DNA from: Methylomonas methanica
GTDB lineage: Bacteria > Pseudomonadota > Gammaproteobacteria > Methylococcales > Methylomonadaceae
DNA: 64,000 bases
Assembly: GCA_001644045.1 (NCBI GenBank)
Contig: LUUF01000085.1
Location: 46,675-110,674 of the forward strand
Reading direction: 5' to 3'
Both the position numbers and the translations under genes were made by a program. The notes beneath the pieces are model-generated. The model was not told where the DNA came from, did no database searches, and saw only the letters and a list, made by a program, of their open reading frames with translations. Below are positions 1-12,659 of this stretch, piece by piece. Numbering within the stretch: the first letter of the stretch is position 1; every line of letters begins with the position of its first letter.

Positions 1-704
1 TTACCACCGCGCCGACTGTGGTGTATGAGGTCGAGACCCACGGCGGTGAAATCGTGATGGTCGATAACCCGGCTAAATTGCCGGATGTCGGCACCATTGT
101 CGAGATTCGCGAGCCGATCATTTTAGCTAATATTTTAGTGCCGCAAGCCTATCTGGGTAACGTGATTAATCTGTGTATCGAAAAACGCGGCATCCAGAAA
201 AACATGCAATACGCCGGCAGCCAAGTTTCGTTGAGCTATGAATTGCCGATGAGCGAAGTGGTCCTGGATTTCTTCGATCGTCTGAAATCGGTCAGCCGTG
301 GCTATGCCTCATTCGACTACGAGTTCCTGCGTTTCGAACCGGCGCCGCTGGTGAAACTGGATGTGCTGATTAACGGCGATAAGGTCGATGCCTTGTCGAT
401 TATCGTGCATCGGGATTTGAGCCAGAATCGCGGCCGCGACCTGGTCGAGAAGATGAAAGACCTGATCCCACGGCAGATGTACGAAGTGGCGATTCAGGCG
501 GCCATAGGTGCTAAGGTTATCGCTCGCTCTACCGTAAAAGCCATGCGCAAAAATGTCACAGCCAAATGTTATGGTGGCGACATTACCCGTAAGAAAAAGC
601 TGCTGGAAAAACAGAAAGCCGGTAAAAAACGGATGAAGCAGGTGGGTAGTATCGAGATTCCGCAGGAAGCCTTCCTGGCGGTGTTGCAGGTCAATAAAGA
701 ATAA
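1..704 (+). CDS. lepA: Elongation factor 4 (LepA), C-terminal part
   Basis: This is the 3' end of a gene that begins before the window; the reading frame is open from base 3. LepA is a ribosome-associated translational GTPase, related to EF-G, that back-translocates stalled ribosomes or assists initiation. The GTPase domain is outside the window. What is seen is the EF-G domain V-like segment ([16 protein letters not shown]) and the LepA-specific C-terminal domain with the conserved run [18 protein letters not shown], ending in a basic tail. The stop is 12 bases before lepB, the usual lepA-lepB operon of gammaproteobacteria. Identity is firm; only the C-terminal third or so is present. Confidence 0.97.
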   Translation, partial: TTAPTVVYEVETHGGEIVMVDNPAKLPDVGTIVEIREPIILANILVPQAYLGNVINLCIEKRGIQKNMQYAGSQVSLSYELPMSEVVLDFFDRLKSVSRGYASFDYEFLRFEPAPLVKLDVLINGDKVDALSIIVHRDLSQNRGRDLVEKMKDLIPRQMYEVAIQAAIGAKVIARSTVKAMRKNVTAKCYGGDITRKKKLLEKQKAGKKRMKQVGSIEIPQEAFLAVLQVNKE

Positions 705-716
705 TAACGATTAATT

Positions 717-1493
717 ATGGATTACGATTTTTCATTTTTTCTGGTGGTAGCCAGTTTTGTCACCGGCGTCGTTTGGGGTGGCTATTGCTTATACTTGAAG
801 CGGGTCAATCTGCCTTATCCTACCGAGAAAGAACCGCTACTGGTTGAATATGCCCGCTCGTTTTTTCCGGTGGTATTGATCGTATTGTTGTTGCGCTCGT
901 TTCTGGTCGAACCGTTCCGGATTCCGTCCGGTTCGATGATGCCGACATTATTGGTCGGCGATTTTATTTTGGTGAATAAATTCAGTTACGGGGTGCGTTT
1001 GCCGGTTCTGAACACCAAGGTTATCGAAATGGGCGAGCCCAAGCGCGGCGACATCGTGGTGTTTAGATTTCCGAAACAACCGGAGGTCGATTACATTAAA
1101 CGGGTGATTGGTTTGCCTGGCGATCGCATCGCGTACTTCGACAAAAAGCTTTACGTTAACGGTATTCCTGCCAAGCAAGTGTCGCTGGGGCGCTATCAGG
1201 GTGTCGGGCAGGGCAGCAATATGACCGGTGCCGAGCGTTTGGAGGAGGATTTGTTGGGGATTGAGCATTCCATCCTGGTTAGTCGTGGCGCCTCGTCGGT
1301 TGAGGATGTGTTCGTGGTCCCGCAGGGCCAGTATTTCGTAATGGGCGATAACCGCGATAACAGCAACGATAGTCGTTATTGGGGCACGGTACCCGAAGCC
1401 AATCTGGTCGGCAGAGCCTTTTTTATCTGGATGAATTGGGATTGGCAAAATAACGGCATTGCTTTCGATCGACTTGGTACTGTGCTGCGATGA
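717..1493 (+). CDS. lepB: Signal peptidase I
   Basis: The protein is the membrane-bound leader peptidase that removes signal peptides from Sec and Tat substrates on the periplasmic side. Two N-terminal membrane segments lie at about residues 5-27 and 49-63. The catalytic serine is S73 in the box PSGSMMPT and the general-base lysine is K128 in DYIKRVIGLPGD; the later GDNRDNSNDSR box is also intact. At 258 residues it is shorter than the E. coli enzyme (324) but normal for this group. It follows lepA by 12 bases and precedes the DUF4845 gene. The ATG at 717 puts the first membrane helix right at the N-terminus, as expected. Confidence 0.97.
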   Translation: MDYDFSFFLVVASFVTGVVWGGYCLYLKRVNLPYPTEKEPLLVEYARSFFPVVLIVLLLRSFLVEPFRIPSGSMMPTLLVGDFILVNKFSYGVRLPVLNTKVIEMGEPKRGDIVVFRFPKQPEVDYIKRVIGLPGDRIAYFDKKLYVNGIPAKQVSLGRYQGVGQGSNMTGAERLEEDLLGIEHSILVSRGASSVEDVFVVPQGQYFVMGDNRDNSNDSRYWGTVPEANLVGRAFFIWMNWDWQNNGIAFDRLGTVLR

Positions 1494-1596
1494 ATGATTT
1501 AGTGCCCGATAATTGCTGTCTTGAAAAAGCAAATTTTGTTGTGGTGAGTTTTCAATAATCGCTGATTTATTTCTAATTTTTCTCGGGGGTAGTGTT

Positions 1597-1974
1597 ATGC
1601 CGTCATCATTAAAAAAACAACGCGGTTTAACCTTTCTGTCCATTGCCTTTATCTTGGCTCTAATCGGTTTTTTTACATTATTGATTCTAAAAATTGCGCC
1701 GATTTACATCAATCACAGCCGGGTGGTAAACGCCTTGAAAGCAGTGGAAAACACCACCGATATAGTGACTAAAAACAAGTACGAAATAAAAAGCAGTTTA
1801 GACAAACGCTTCGATATGAATTACGTTGAGCATGTCACCAATGACAATATCAAGATCGTCGCTCAGCCCGGCTATGTGCGGGTTGACATCGATTATGAGC
1901 GAGTAGAGCCCATCATGGGTAATTTGAGTGTTTTGGTTGAATTCCATGAGGGATTCGAAGCTGGCAACAGGTGA
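1597..1974 (+). CDS. DUF4845 family membrane-anchored protein
   Basis: A 125-residue protein with a basic N-terminus (SLKKQRGLT), one membrane segment at about residues 10-32, and a small soluble domain that would face the periplasm. The size, the single N-terminal helix and the position between lepB and rnc match the DUF4845 family found at this place in many gamma- and betaproteobacteria. The N-terminus also recalls a type IV pilin-like leader, but no processing site is convincing. The function is unknown. The ATG at 1597 has a G-rich ribosome binding site (GGGGG) about 8 bases upstream. Its stop codon overlaps the GTG start of rnc, so the two are probably translationally coupled. Confidence 0.8.
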   Translation: MPSSLKKQRGLTFLSIAFILALIGFFTLLILKIAPIYINHSRVVNALKAVENTTDIVTKNKYEIKSSLDKRFDMNYVEHVTNDNIKIVAQPGYVRVDIDYERVEPIMGNLSVLVEFHEGFEAGNR

Positions 1975-2654
1975 TTAAAAAACCCGAAACTCTTGCCGGC
2001 AAGTTGGGTTTAACGTTTAACGATCCCAACTTATTTGCGATGGCCCTAACCCATCGCAGTATGGGTGCCAGAAACAATGAGCGTCTCGAATATCTGGGTG
2101 ATTCCGTATTGGGTTTCGTGATCGCCCAAAAATTATACGAACTGTTCCCCGAAGCAGGAGAGGGCGCCTTAAGCCGCTTAAGGGCCAGTTTGGTCAACCA
2201 AAATTCGCTGGCGGAAGTGGCTCGACAGCATAATATCGGCGATTATCTGATATTGGGTTCCGGCGAGCTGAAAAGCGGCGGTTTTCGTAGAGACTCAATT
2301 CTGTCGGATGCATTGGAAGCCATTATGGGTGCCTTGCTGAAAGACCAAGGAGTGGATGTCTGTCAGCAATGGATATTACGATTATTCGATGACAAATTGG
2401 CCGCGCTGAAAGTAGACGATTGGACCAAAGATCCGAAAACCCGTTTGCAGGAATTGATGCAAGCCAGCCGTAAACCATTGCCGGTTTACGAATTGGTCAG
2501 TATGTCCGGCGCTGATCATGCGCAAACCTTTGAAGTGAAATGCACCATCGCGCTAACGCCGGAAACCCGCAATGGTGTCGGTATTTCCAGAAAAAAGGCC
2601 GAGCAGGCTGCCGCCGAAAATATGTTAAATTTTTTACAATCCAGGGATAAATGA
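1971..2654 (+). CDS. rnc: Ribonuclease III
   Basis: RNase III cuts double-stranded RNA and matures rRNA precursors. The N-terminal catalytic domain carries the family signature ERLEYLGDSVLGF with acidic metal ligands E40 and D44, and the second acidic pair lies in DALEAIMGAL. A double-stranded RNA-binding domain fills roughly residues 154-224 and ends in the typical KKAEQAAAENML. At 227 residues it is the usual length. The start is GTG at 1971, which overlaps the previous stop as GTGA; the end overlaps era as ATGA. These overlaps suggest coupled translation of DUF4845-rnc-era-recO. Confidence 0.97.
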   Translation: MIKKPETLAGKLGLTFNDPNLFAMALTHRSMGARNNERLEYLGDSVLGFVIAQKLYELFPEAGEGALSRLRASLVNQNSLAEVARQHNIGDYLILGSGELKSGGFRRDSILSDALEAIMGALLKDQGVDVCQQWILRLFDDKLAALKVDDWTKDPKTRLQELMQASRKPLPVYELVSMSGADHAQTFEVKCTIALTPETRNGVGISRKKAEQAAAENMLNFLQSRDK

Positions 2655-3541
2655 ACTGCGGATATGTTGCTTTAATCGGTAGGCCGAATGTCGGCAAATC
2701 GACGTTGATGAATCACTTGCTGGGTCAGAAACTCAGTATCACCTCAAGAAAACCACAAACTACCCGGCATCGCATTCTGGGTATCAAGACCACAGCCGCC
2801 GGGCAAGCCATCTTTATGGACACACCGGGCATGCACAGCGACGAAAAAAAGGTATTAAACCGTTATCTGAATAAAACCGCAGACAGCACCTTGCTGGGTG
2901 TCGATGTGGTGATTTGGTTGCTGGACGGCTTGTATTGGCACGACTACGACGAGAAGATTTTCAAGAAACTGGAGCGAGCCGGACTGCCGGTTATCTTGGC
3001 GATCAACAAGGTCGACAAAATCAAGGATAAGGACGCGGTACTGAAGTTTTTCGCCGAGGCGCAGCAAAAATATCCGTTTCAGCATATTGTCCCGGTTTCG
3101 GCGTTGAAAAATACCAATCTTGATGTGCTGGAGCAGCACATCATGGCCTTGTTGCCCGAAGCCGAGCCGATTTATCCGGAAGATCAAATCACCGACAGGC
3201 CGGAACGCTTTTTTGCCGCCGAAATTATTCGCGAAAAATTGACCCGGCGTTTGGGCGACGAATTACCGTATGCGCTGACTGTGGAAATCGAACGTTACGA
3301 GGAGTTTCCGGAACTTTGCAAAATATACGCGGCCATTTTGGTGGAGCGGGATAGCCAAAAAAGTATTGTCATTGGTAAACAAGGCGAAATGCTGAAAAAA
3401 GTCGGTAGCGAGGCGCGCGTCGATATTGAAAAGTTGATCGGCCAAAAAGTGTATCTGGAGCTGTGGGTTAAAGTGAAAAAAGGCTGGTCGGATAACGAGC
3501 GCGCCTTACAGAGTTTAGGTTTTATCGATTTCGGCGATTAA
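2651..3541 (+). CDS. era: GTPase Era
   Basis: Era is an essential GTPase that binds the 3' end of 16S rRNA during 30S subunit assembly. The P-loop is GRPNVGKS at residues 10-17, followed by the G3 motif DTPG and the G4 motif NKVD near residue 121. The C-terminal KH domain contains GKQGEMLKKVGSEAR, with the GxxG loop that contacts rRNA. The length of 296 residues is normal. It overlaps rnc by four bases at its start, and its stop TAA shares bases with the ATG of recO (TAATG). Confidence 0.98.
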   Translation: MNCGYVALIGRPNVGKSTLMNHLLGQKLSITSRKPQTTRHRILGIKTTAAGQAIFMDTPGMHSDEKKVLNRYLNKTADSTLLGVDVVIWLLDGLYWHDYDEKIFKKLERAGLPVILAINKVDKIKDKDAVLKFFAEAQQKYPFQHIVPVSALKNTNLDVLEQHIMALLPEAEPIYPEDQITDRPERFFAAEIIREKLTRRLGDELPYALTVEIERYEEFPELCKIYAAILVERDSQKSIVIGKQGEMLKKVGSEARVDIEKLIGQKVYLELWVKVKKGWSDNERALQSLGFIDFGD

Positions 3542-4242
3542 TGAACGGTTCGGCCGTTTATTTGCAGCCGGCGTTTGTTCTGCAGCATCGGCCGTATCGG
3601 GAAGCCTGCGTATTGTTAGATGTCTTCACCCGGGATTTTGGCGTGGTTTCCATGCTCGCCAAGGGGGTGCGCAAGGAAAAGTCGAAAATCGCCGGCTTAT
3701 TGTTACCCTTCAGTGCGTTGCGCTTGTCTTTTGTCGATAAAAACGAGTTGAAAGTCCTTTCTCAAGTGGAATACGTCGATAGTTATCCCTTGGAGCGTTT
3801 GGCGTTGTACTGCGGGTTTTATGTCAATGAGCTGGTGCAAATATTCGTGCACAAATACGATCCGCAACCGGAGATATTTAGTTGCTACGAACGCTGCTTG
3901 AGCGATTTATTGCTTGGTGAGCGTATCGAGCAGACGCTGCGCTATTTTGAATTGGATTTATTGCAGGAGGCGGGGTATGCGGTCGCGATGGACTATGAAG
4001 GTGACGGCAAGCCAATTCAGACGCGGCAACGCTATAATTTTTTGGCCGATTTCGGCATGGTCGCCGATAGCGAAGGTTTGATCGGCGGGGAAACCTTATC
4101 CAAGCTGTCAGCACGTGCTCCACTGGAAGGGCGAGCTTTGGTTGAAGCCAAACTACTGTTTAGGAAAATGCTGGATGGGCATTTGCAGGGTAGGCCGCTG
4201 AAAAGCCGGGATGTGCTGGCGAAAATCATTAAGTATTTATAG
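3541..4242 (+). CDS. recO: DNA repair protein RecO
   Basis: RecO works with RecF and RecR to load RecA on single-stranded DNA coated with SSB. The N-terminal OB-fold is visible in the segment QPAFVLQHRPYREA through VLLDVFTRDFG and GVRKEKSK, typical of this family; the helical C-terminal domain follows. No complete zinc-finger cysteine set is seen, as in the E. coli type. The protein has 233 residues, close to the usual 240. The start overlaps the end of era. This is the normal rnc-era-recO order, followed here by pdxJ after a 69-base gap with no clear terminator. Confidence 0.95.
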   Translation: MNGSAVYLQPAFVLQHRPYREACVLLDVFTRDFGVVSMLAKGVRKEKSKIAGLLLPFSALRLSFVDKNELKVLSQVEYVDSYPLERLALYCGFYVNELVQIFVHKYDPQPEIFSCYERCLSDLLLGERIEQTLRYFELDLLQEAGYAVAMDYEGDGKPIQTRQRYNFLADFGMVADSEGLIGGETLSKLSARAPLEGRALVEAKLLFRKMLDGHLQGRPLKSRDVLAKIIKYL

Positions 4243-4311
4243 GCGAAAAAGGAAAGCTTGGTTTTTCCGTCTTTCATCCATCTTACTCATCCGCTTGCGG
4301 ACTAATATTCA

Positions 4312-5055
4312 ATGGAAAAACAAATCATCTTATTGGGTGTCAACATCGATCATGTTGCGACCTTGCGTCAGGCCAGAGGCACACGCTATCCCGAGCCGGT
4401 GCAGGCTGCACTGGTAGCCGAGCAAGCCGGCGCGGACGGCATTACCGCGCATTTGCGCGAGGATAGACGGCATATTCAGGACAGAGATATTTATTTGCTA
4501 AAGGATATGTTGCATACCCGGTTGAATCTGGAAATGGCAATGACCGATGCTATGCTGGCCTTTGCGGTTAAGGTGGGGCCCCAGGCTTGTTGTTTAGTAC
4601 CGGAGCGCCGTGAAGAATTGACGACCGAAGGCGGTCTGGATGTGGCTAGTGCCGCGGATAAAATGCGTTCTGCCTGCCAACAATTGGCGGATGCCAATAT
4701 AGAAGTCTCCTTGTTTATCGATCCGGATAGTCGGCAAATCGATGCGGCAGTTGCGGCTGGAGCGCCGGTGGTGGAATTGCATACCGGTCGTTATGCCGAC
4801 GCACTAACCAAGGGTGAGCAAGAGCAAGAATTGCAAAGGATAAGCGCGGCTGCGGCCTACGCACACCAGGCGGGATTGCAAGTCAATGCCGGCCACGGAT
4901 TGAATATCGCCAATGTCGAGGCGATTTGCCGTATCGAGCAGATCGTCGAATTAAATATCGGTCATTCCTTGATCGCGCAGGCTTTGTTCTCCGGTTTGGA
5001 AAGCGCGGTTAGAGATATGAAGCGAGTAATGCGGGAGTCGCGTTTACACGGTTGA
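4312..5055 (+). CDS. pdxJ: Pyridoxine 5'-phosphate synthase
   Basis: PdxJ is the last step of the DXP-dependent vitamin B6 pathway: it condenses 3-amino-2-oxopropyl phosphate with 1-deoxy-D-xylulose 5-phosphate to give pyridoxine 5'-phosphate. The hallmark N-terminal strand [19 protein letters not shown] is present, with the TIM-barrel motifs [22 protein letters not shown]-like [14 protein letters not shown], and the C-terminal phosphate-binding stretch VNAGHGLN. The length of 247 residues matches the family. The recO-pdxJ order is conserved in gammaproteobacteria. Confidence 0.97.
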   Translation: MEKQIILLGVNIDHVATLRQARGTRYPEPVQAALVAEQAGADGITAHLREDRRHIQDRDIYLLKDMLHTRLNLEMAMTDAMLAFAVKVGPQACCLVPERREELTTEGGLDVASAADKMRSACQQLADANIEVSLFIDPDSRQIDAAVAAGAPVVELHTGRYADALTKGEQEQELQRISAAAAYAHQAGLQVNAGHGLNIANVEAICRIEQIVELNIGHSLIAQALFSGLESAVRDMKRVMRESRLHG

Positions 5056-5059
5056 TTGC

Positions 5060-5803
5060 ATGCAGAAAGAATTGGAGTTTTATCAATTAACCTCGATAGG
5101 CAATCGCGAGGTCAATCAGGATTGCATGGCACACCGGGTGTGCGCCGATTACGCGGTATTTGTCGTTGCTGACGGCTTGGGCGGGCATTACTCCGGCGAA
5201 AAGGCCTCACAATTTTTTTGCCGTAGCTTAATTGCCTTGGCGGAAAAATATCATGGACATATATCATCGGTGAAGGCCGAAGCGGTCATGGCTGCTTGGA
5301 TCGCGGAAACTGTCCGGAATATGAGCGAGCTTTTCGCCGGCGATCCGTTTGCAAACGACGCCCATACCACCTGTGCGATTCTGTATTTGGACCAAGAGCG
5401 AGCGATAGTGGCGCATTGCGGAGACTCGCGCGTTTATCGTATCAATCCCGAGCAAGTCCTATGGCGCACCAAGGATCATTCGGTGCCCCAGCAACTGTTT
5501 AACGAAGGCAAAATCAGCGAATGGGAAATGGGTGTGCATCCCGATCAACATAAGCTGACTCGCAGTATTAATGTACTGAGTACGCCGGCCGTCGATATAG
5601 CCAGTTTCCCGCCGATGAGAAGCGGAGAAACCTTTGTGCTCTGCAGCGATGGTTTTTGGGAGTTTGTAAAGGAACAGGAGTTGTTGGCCTTATCGCAAGA
5701 GGGCAGCGGAAAGCCGGAGTTGCAGAAGATGGCAAAGATGGCTGTGTTACGCGCGCAGGGTAAAAGCGATAATGTTACCGTGCAATGGGTGAGGCGACGT
5801 TAG
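5060..5803 (+). CDS. PP2C-family serine/threonine phosphatase
   Basis: A 247-residue cytoplasmic protein made of a single PPM/PP2C phosphatase domain. Metal-binding and catalytic motifs are intact: N19-D21 in the REVNQD box, D38-G39 in VADGLGGH, CGDSRVYRI, VLCSDGFWEF, and the terminal GKSDNVTVQW. There is no membrane or sensory segment. Such phosphatases usually reverse a Hanks-type kinase or act in type VI secretion regulation, but no kinase or FHA gene is in the window, so the substrate is unknown. It starts four bases after pdxJ and probably shares its transcript, and it ends in front of a hairpin shared with the converging gene. Confidence 0.88.
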   Translation: MQKELEFYQLTSIGNREVNQDCMAHRVCADYAVFVVADGLGGHYSGEKASQFFCRSLIALAEKYHGHISSVKAEAVMAAWIAETVRNMSELFAGDPFANDAHTTCAILYLDQERAIVAHCGDSRVYRINPEQVLWRTKDHSVPQQLFNEGKISEWEMGVHPDQHKLTRSINVLSTPAVDIASFPPMRSGETFVLCSDGFWEFVKEQELLALSQEGSGKPELQKMAKMAVLRAQGKSDNVTVQWVRRR

Positions 5804-5820
5804 TAACGGTAAGTAAGAGT

Positions 5821-5841
5821 CCGGGGCTGCGTGCGCCCCGG
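5821..5841. terminator. Hairpin between converging genes
   Basis: A 7-bp GC-rich stem (CCGGGGC / GCCCCGG) with a 7-base loop lies in the 52 bases between the PP2C gene (+) and the sigma-54 activator gene (-). Neither side has a long T run, so its strength is uncertain, but the position suits a shared bidirectional terminator. Confidence 0.5.
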
Positions 5842-5855
5842 TAAAACTGTTTGAT

Positions 5856-6809
5856 TTAGTGCGTTGCCAAGCCGTGTTTTTGAATACGGTAAAGCAACGT
5901 ATCTCTGGAAATGCCTAACAGGCGTGCCGATTTGCTGCGATTACCCTTGGTTCTGTTTAGTGCTTGCAGAATCATGTCTGCTTCCAGGGCGTCAAGTTGT
6001 AATCCCAACTCAGGCAAAGTAAAGTCCGAACTGGCCGTTATAGTGTTGCGGTTGAATTCGTGAGGCAGGTTTTCCGGTTCTATTACTTTGCCGGACAGCA
6101 GAATGCTTAGCCTTTCGCAAAGATTGCGCAATTCGCGTACATTGCCCGGCCATTTGTAACTGCGCAATGCTTTTACGGTTTGTCTGCTGAAAGATGGTGG
6201 TTCCAGCGAATGCGCGGCTGAGAAATGCGTGAAAAAATGTTTGGCTAGTATTTCGATGTCTTCGGTGCGCTGATGCAATGCCGGTAATTCCAGTGGCACT
6301 ACATTTAAGCGGAAATACAAGTCCTGGCGAAACTGGCCGTTTTCTATCAGCTTGGTGAGGTCGGCATTGGAGGCGGCAATAACGCGCACATTAACCATAT
6401 AGGGTTTGGTGCCGCCAACCGGTAAACACTCTCCCGATTCCAGAAAGCGTAAAAGCTTTGCCTGGATTCCCACGGGCAAAGAGTTGATTTCGTCGAGAAA
6501 CAAGGTGCCGCCATCGGCCGCCTGAAATAATCCTTGCTTATCCGATACCGCACCGGTAAACGCGCCTTTTTTGTGGCCGAATATTTCCGATTCCACCAAG
6601 CCTTCCGGTAGTGCGGCACAGTTTAGGGTAATGAAGGGTTTATTGGCGCGTGGACTATCCTTTTGAATTGCTGTTGCCAGTACTTCTTTTCCCGTGCCGG
6701 TTTCGCCTTTGATCAGCACGGTAACGTCAGTCGCCGCAACGATACGAGCGCTACGGATCAATGCTTCGATTGCGGGAGATAGTCCAATAATAGGATCGAA
6801 GTTATCCAC
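5856..6809 (-). CDS. Sigma-54-dependent transcriptional activator without a receiver domain
   Basis: The protein drives open-complex formation by RNA polymerase bearing sigma-54. It has only two parts: an AAA+ domain with Walker A GETGTGKE (residues 35-42), the sigma-54 contact loop GAFTGA, and Walker B GTLFLDEIN, followed by a Fis-type helix-turn-helix (KSARLLGISRDTLLYRIQ). A receiver, GAF, PAS or other input domain is absent. I place the start at GTG 6809 because AGAGG sits 7 bases upstream; a TTG at 6824 would overlap the previous stop but lacks a binding site. This gives 317 residues. It follows the TauE/SafE-like gene directly. Target promoters are unknown; activity may be set by expression or by a partner protein, as with PspF. 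Confidence 0.88.
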   Translation of the reverse strand: MDNFDPIIGLSPAIEALIRSARIVAATDVTVLIKGETGTGKEVLATAIQKDSPRANKPFITLNCAALPEGLVESEIFGHKKGAFTGAVSDKQGLFQAADGGTLFLDEINSLPVGIQAKLLRFLESGECLPVGGTKPYMVNVRVIAASNADLTKLIENGQFRQDLYFRLNVVPLELPALHQRTEDIEILAKHFFTHFSAAHSLEPPSFSRQTVKALRSYKWPGNVRELRNLCERLSILLSGKVIEPENLPHEFNRNTITASSDFTLPELGLQLDALEADMILQALNRTKGNRSKSARLLGISRDTLLYRIQKHGLATH

Positions 6810-6820
6810 TGTAAAACCTC

Positions 6821-7546
6821 TCAAAACGTCATGATGTGTTCGACACGCATCGGGTTAAGCCATGGGAAGGCTGCCAATAGTGCGAATATAATAAACAAGG
6901 CTGCCACCGCGTGTTTAAAATGCCGGATTTTCGAAAGCCTCGCCAGTAATGAGGTCATTATACCGACTCCCATCACGGCAGGTAAAGTCCCCAACCCAAA
7001 AGCCAGCATTGTTAGTGCGCTGTGGGTAATGCTGCCGGTAGTTGCCGCTAGTGCCAATGCCGTATAAATCAGGCCACAGGGCAGCCAGCCCCATACCATG
7101 CCAAACAGCAAAGCTTGGGTGCGATTTTGTACCGGAATCAAGCGGCGGCCGAATGGTTCTATCAGTTTCCAGAAACGTGCGCCCATTTTTTCTATGTAGG
7201 CAAAGTACGGAAACCAGCCGCCGAGGTAAAGGCCCGCACCCGCCATCACGACGGCTGATAGCAACTGCAAAAATCTGTGTGCCTGGCCTTGGGTAAAAGG
7301 TAGGGTTAAGAATACCTCCAGGATTCCGACCAAGGCGCCGGCCATAGCGTAGCTGAGAACCCGGCCGATGTTGTAATTCAGCACGATACCGAATAAGCGG
7401 CGTTTGTCGTTGCGTAGTTCGGGTTTCAGGCTGTAAGTCAGGGTGCCGATAATGGAGCCGCACATGCCGATGCAATGCAGGCTACTGAATAAACCCATTG
7501 CAAACGCGGCAAGATAGGAAGCATTAAAGTCGAGGTAAAGATGCAT
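6821..7546 (-). CDS. Sulfite exporter TauE/SafE-like membrane protein
   Basis: A polytopic inner-membrane protein of 241 residues with about six hydrophobic segments. The first carries SSLHCIGMCGS, the HCxGMCG motif of the TauE/SafE subfamily related to UreH and to the DsbD membrane domain; a second, similar half has GWLPCGLIY. Relatives of this subfamily are often encoded beside cbb3 oxidase assembly genes (ccoG, ccoH, ccoI, ccoS), where a role in copper or thiol handling is suspected; none of those genes is nearby here. I use the ATG at 7546, which starts just before the first helix; the longer reading frame to 7633 adds an unlikely leader. Substrate unknown. Confidence 0.8.
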   Translation of the reverse strand: MHLYLDFNASYLAAFAMGLFSSLHCIGMCGSIIGTLTYSLKPELRNDKRRLFGIVLNYNIGRVLSYAMAGALVGILEVFLTLPFTQGQAHRFLQLLSAVVMAGAGLYLGGWFPYFAYIEKMGARFWKLIEPFGRRLIPVQNRTQALLFGMVWGWLPCGLIYTALALAATTGSITHSALTMLAFGLGTLPAVMGVGIMTSLLARLSKIRHFKHAVAALFIIFALLAAFPWLNPMRVEHIMTF

Positions 7547-7634
7547 AAACAGGAAGCCGGAGCAATTAGGTATTAATTTGAAGAGGGGGATTATAGACGC
7601 TTTCCGAAACGGTAACGATGCGTAGATATGCAAA

Positions 7635-8558
7635 TCAACTGCTGCTAGACAAGTTATTGGCGCAAATGCGGTTGCGTCCTTGATGTTTTGCCTGATAGAG
7701 CGCGTCGTCCGCTGCTTTCAATAAACTGGCAACATTATCGAACGCGTGGGCCTGTAGAGTTGCAACGCCGACCGAGATGGTCACGAAAGTGTTGGGGTTG
7801 CTCTGGGTATGACGTATTCTTAGGTTTTCTATGGTTTCGCGGTATTGTTCGGCACGCAGCAGGGCGCCAATGCTGTCGGTGTTGGGAAGCAAGATCGAGA
7901 ACTCCTCACCGCCCAACCTGGCGACTAAGTCTTCGGGTCTATGGGTAATATCTTGTAATGCACGAGCCACCCGTTTCAGGCACTCGTCACCCATGGGATG
8001 TCCAAAGTAGTCGTTAAATTGTTTGAAGTTGTCGATATCGACAATTAGCAGGGAGAGCGGCATGCCCGTGCGTTTGGACTGATTCCATTGGCGCTCCAGG
8101 GCGGTGTCGAATGCTCGGCGATTCGGAATCTCCGTCAGCCCGTCCAGCGATGCCAGTTTTTCCAACAAATCGGATTTGGTTTTCAGCTGGATCTGGGTCC
8201 GGACCCTGGCAAGAACGATGGATGGCGAAAACGGTTTGGTGATGTAGTCGCTACCGCCGATTCGAAAGCCGTGAACTTCATCTTCCTCCGAATGTTTGGC
8301 GGTCAGAAAAATAACGGGGATATTGCGGGTTTTATCCGACGACTTTAACTGATGGCATATTTCATAGCCATCCATGTCGTCCAGCATGATGTCCAGCAGG
8401 ATCAGGTCGGGAAGTTGGCTGGTGGCAATATGCAGAGCCAATTCGCTATGCACGGCTACCTTTACCGTGTAATGGGGTTCAAGAATGTTCTTGATAAGAT
8501 CCAGATTTTCCGGGCTGTCATCCACCGCGAGAATGGTATGCGTGTTTCTATTTTCCAT
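7635..8558 (-). CDS. Response regulator with diguanylate cyclase (REC-GGDEF)
   Basis: A soluble two-domain protein that should make cyclic di-GMP when phosphorylated. The N-terminal receiver has the acidic pair in AVDDSPEN and the phospho-acceptor aspartate in LILLDIMLDD, with the later lysine in TKPFSP. The C-terminal GGDEF domain has the active-site variant GGEEF, which is catalytically competent in known enzymes, and an RxxD inhibitory site (RPED) exactly five residues before it, so product inhibition is likely. The start may be ATG 8558 or ATG 8573; the latter overlaps the kinase gene. The tight link to the hybrid kinase upstream makes it the probable phospho-partner of that kinase. Confidence 0.92.
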   Translation of the reverse strand: MENRNTHTILAVDDSPENLDLIKNILEPHYTVKVAVHSELALHIATSQLPDLILLDIMLDDMDGYEICHQLKSSDKTRNIPVIFLTAKHSEEDEVHGFRIGGSDYITKPFSPSIVLARVRTQIQLKTKSDLLEKLASLDGLTEIPNRRAFDTALERQWNQSKRTGMPLSLLIVDIDNFKQFNDYFGHPMGDECLKRVARALQDITHRPEDLVARLGGEEFSILLPNTDSIGALLRAEQYRETIENLRIRHTQSNPNTFVTISVGVATLQAHAFDNVASLLKAADDALYQAKHQGRNRICANNLSSSS

Positions 8559-8562
8559 TTTC

Positions 8563-12561
<3,999 letters not shown>

Positions 12562-12659
12562 AGTTTGCTGGTGTCGGGATGAAACCTGAACGGTCCGGAA
12601 AAATCTTAGCTCGGGTATCGGGAATTGTGAATCTATGCAGCCGGAAAACTGTCCGGTGG

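Noticed and set aside
948..1643. Long minus-strand open frame across lepB
   Set aside because: It is an antisense shadow of lepB; its translation has no recognisable domain, and lepB is certain.
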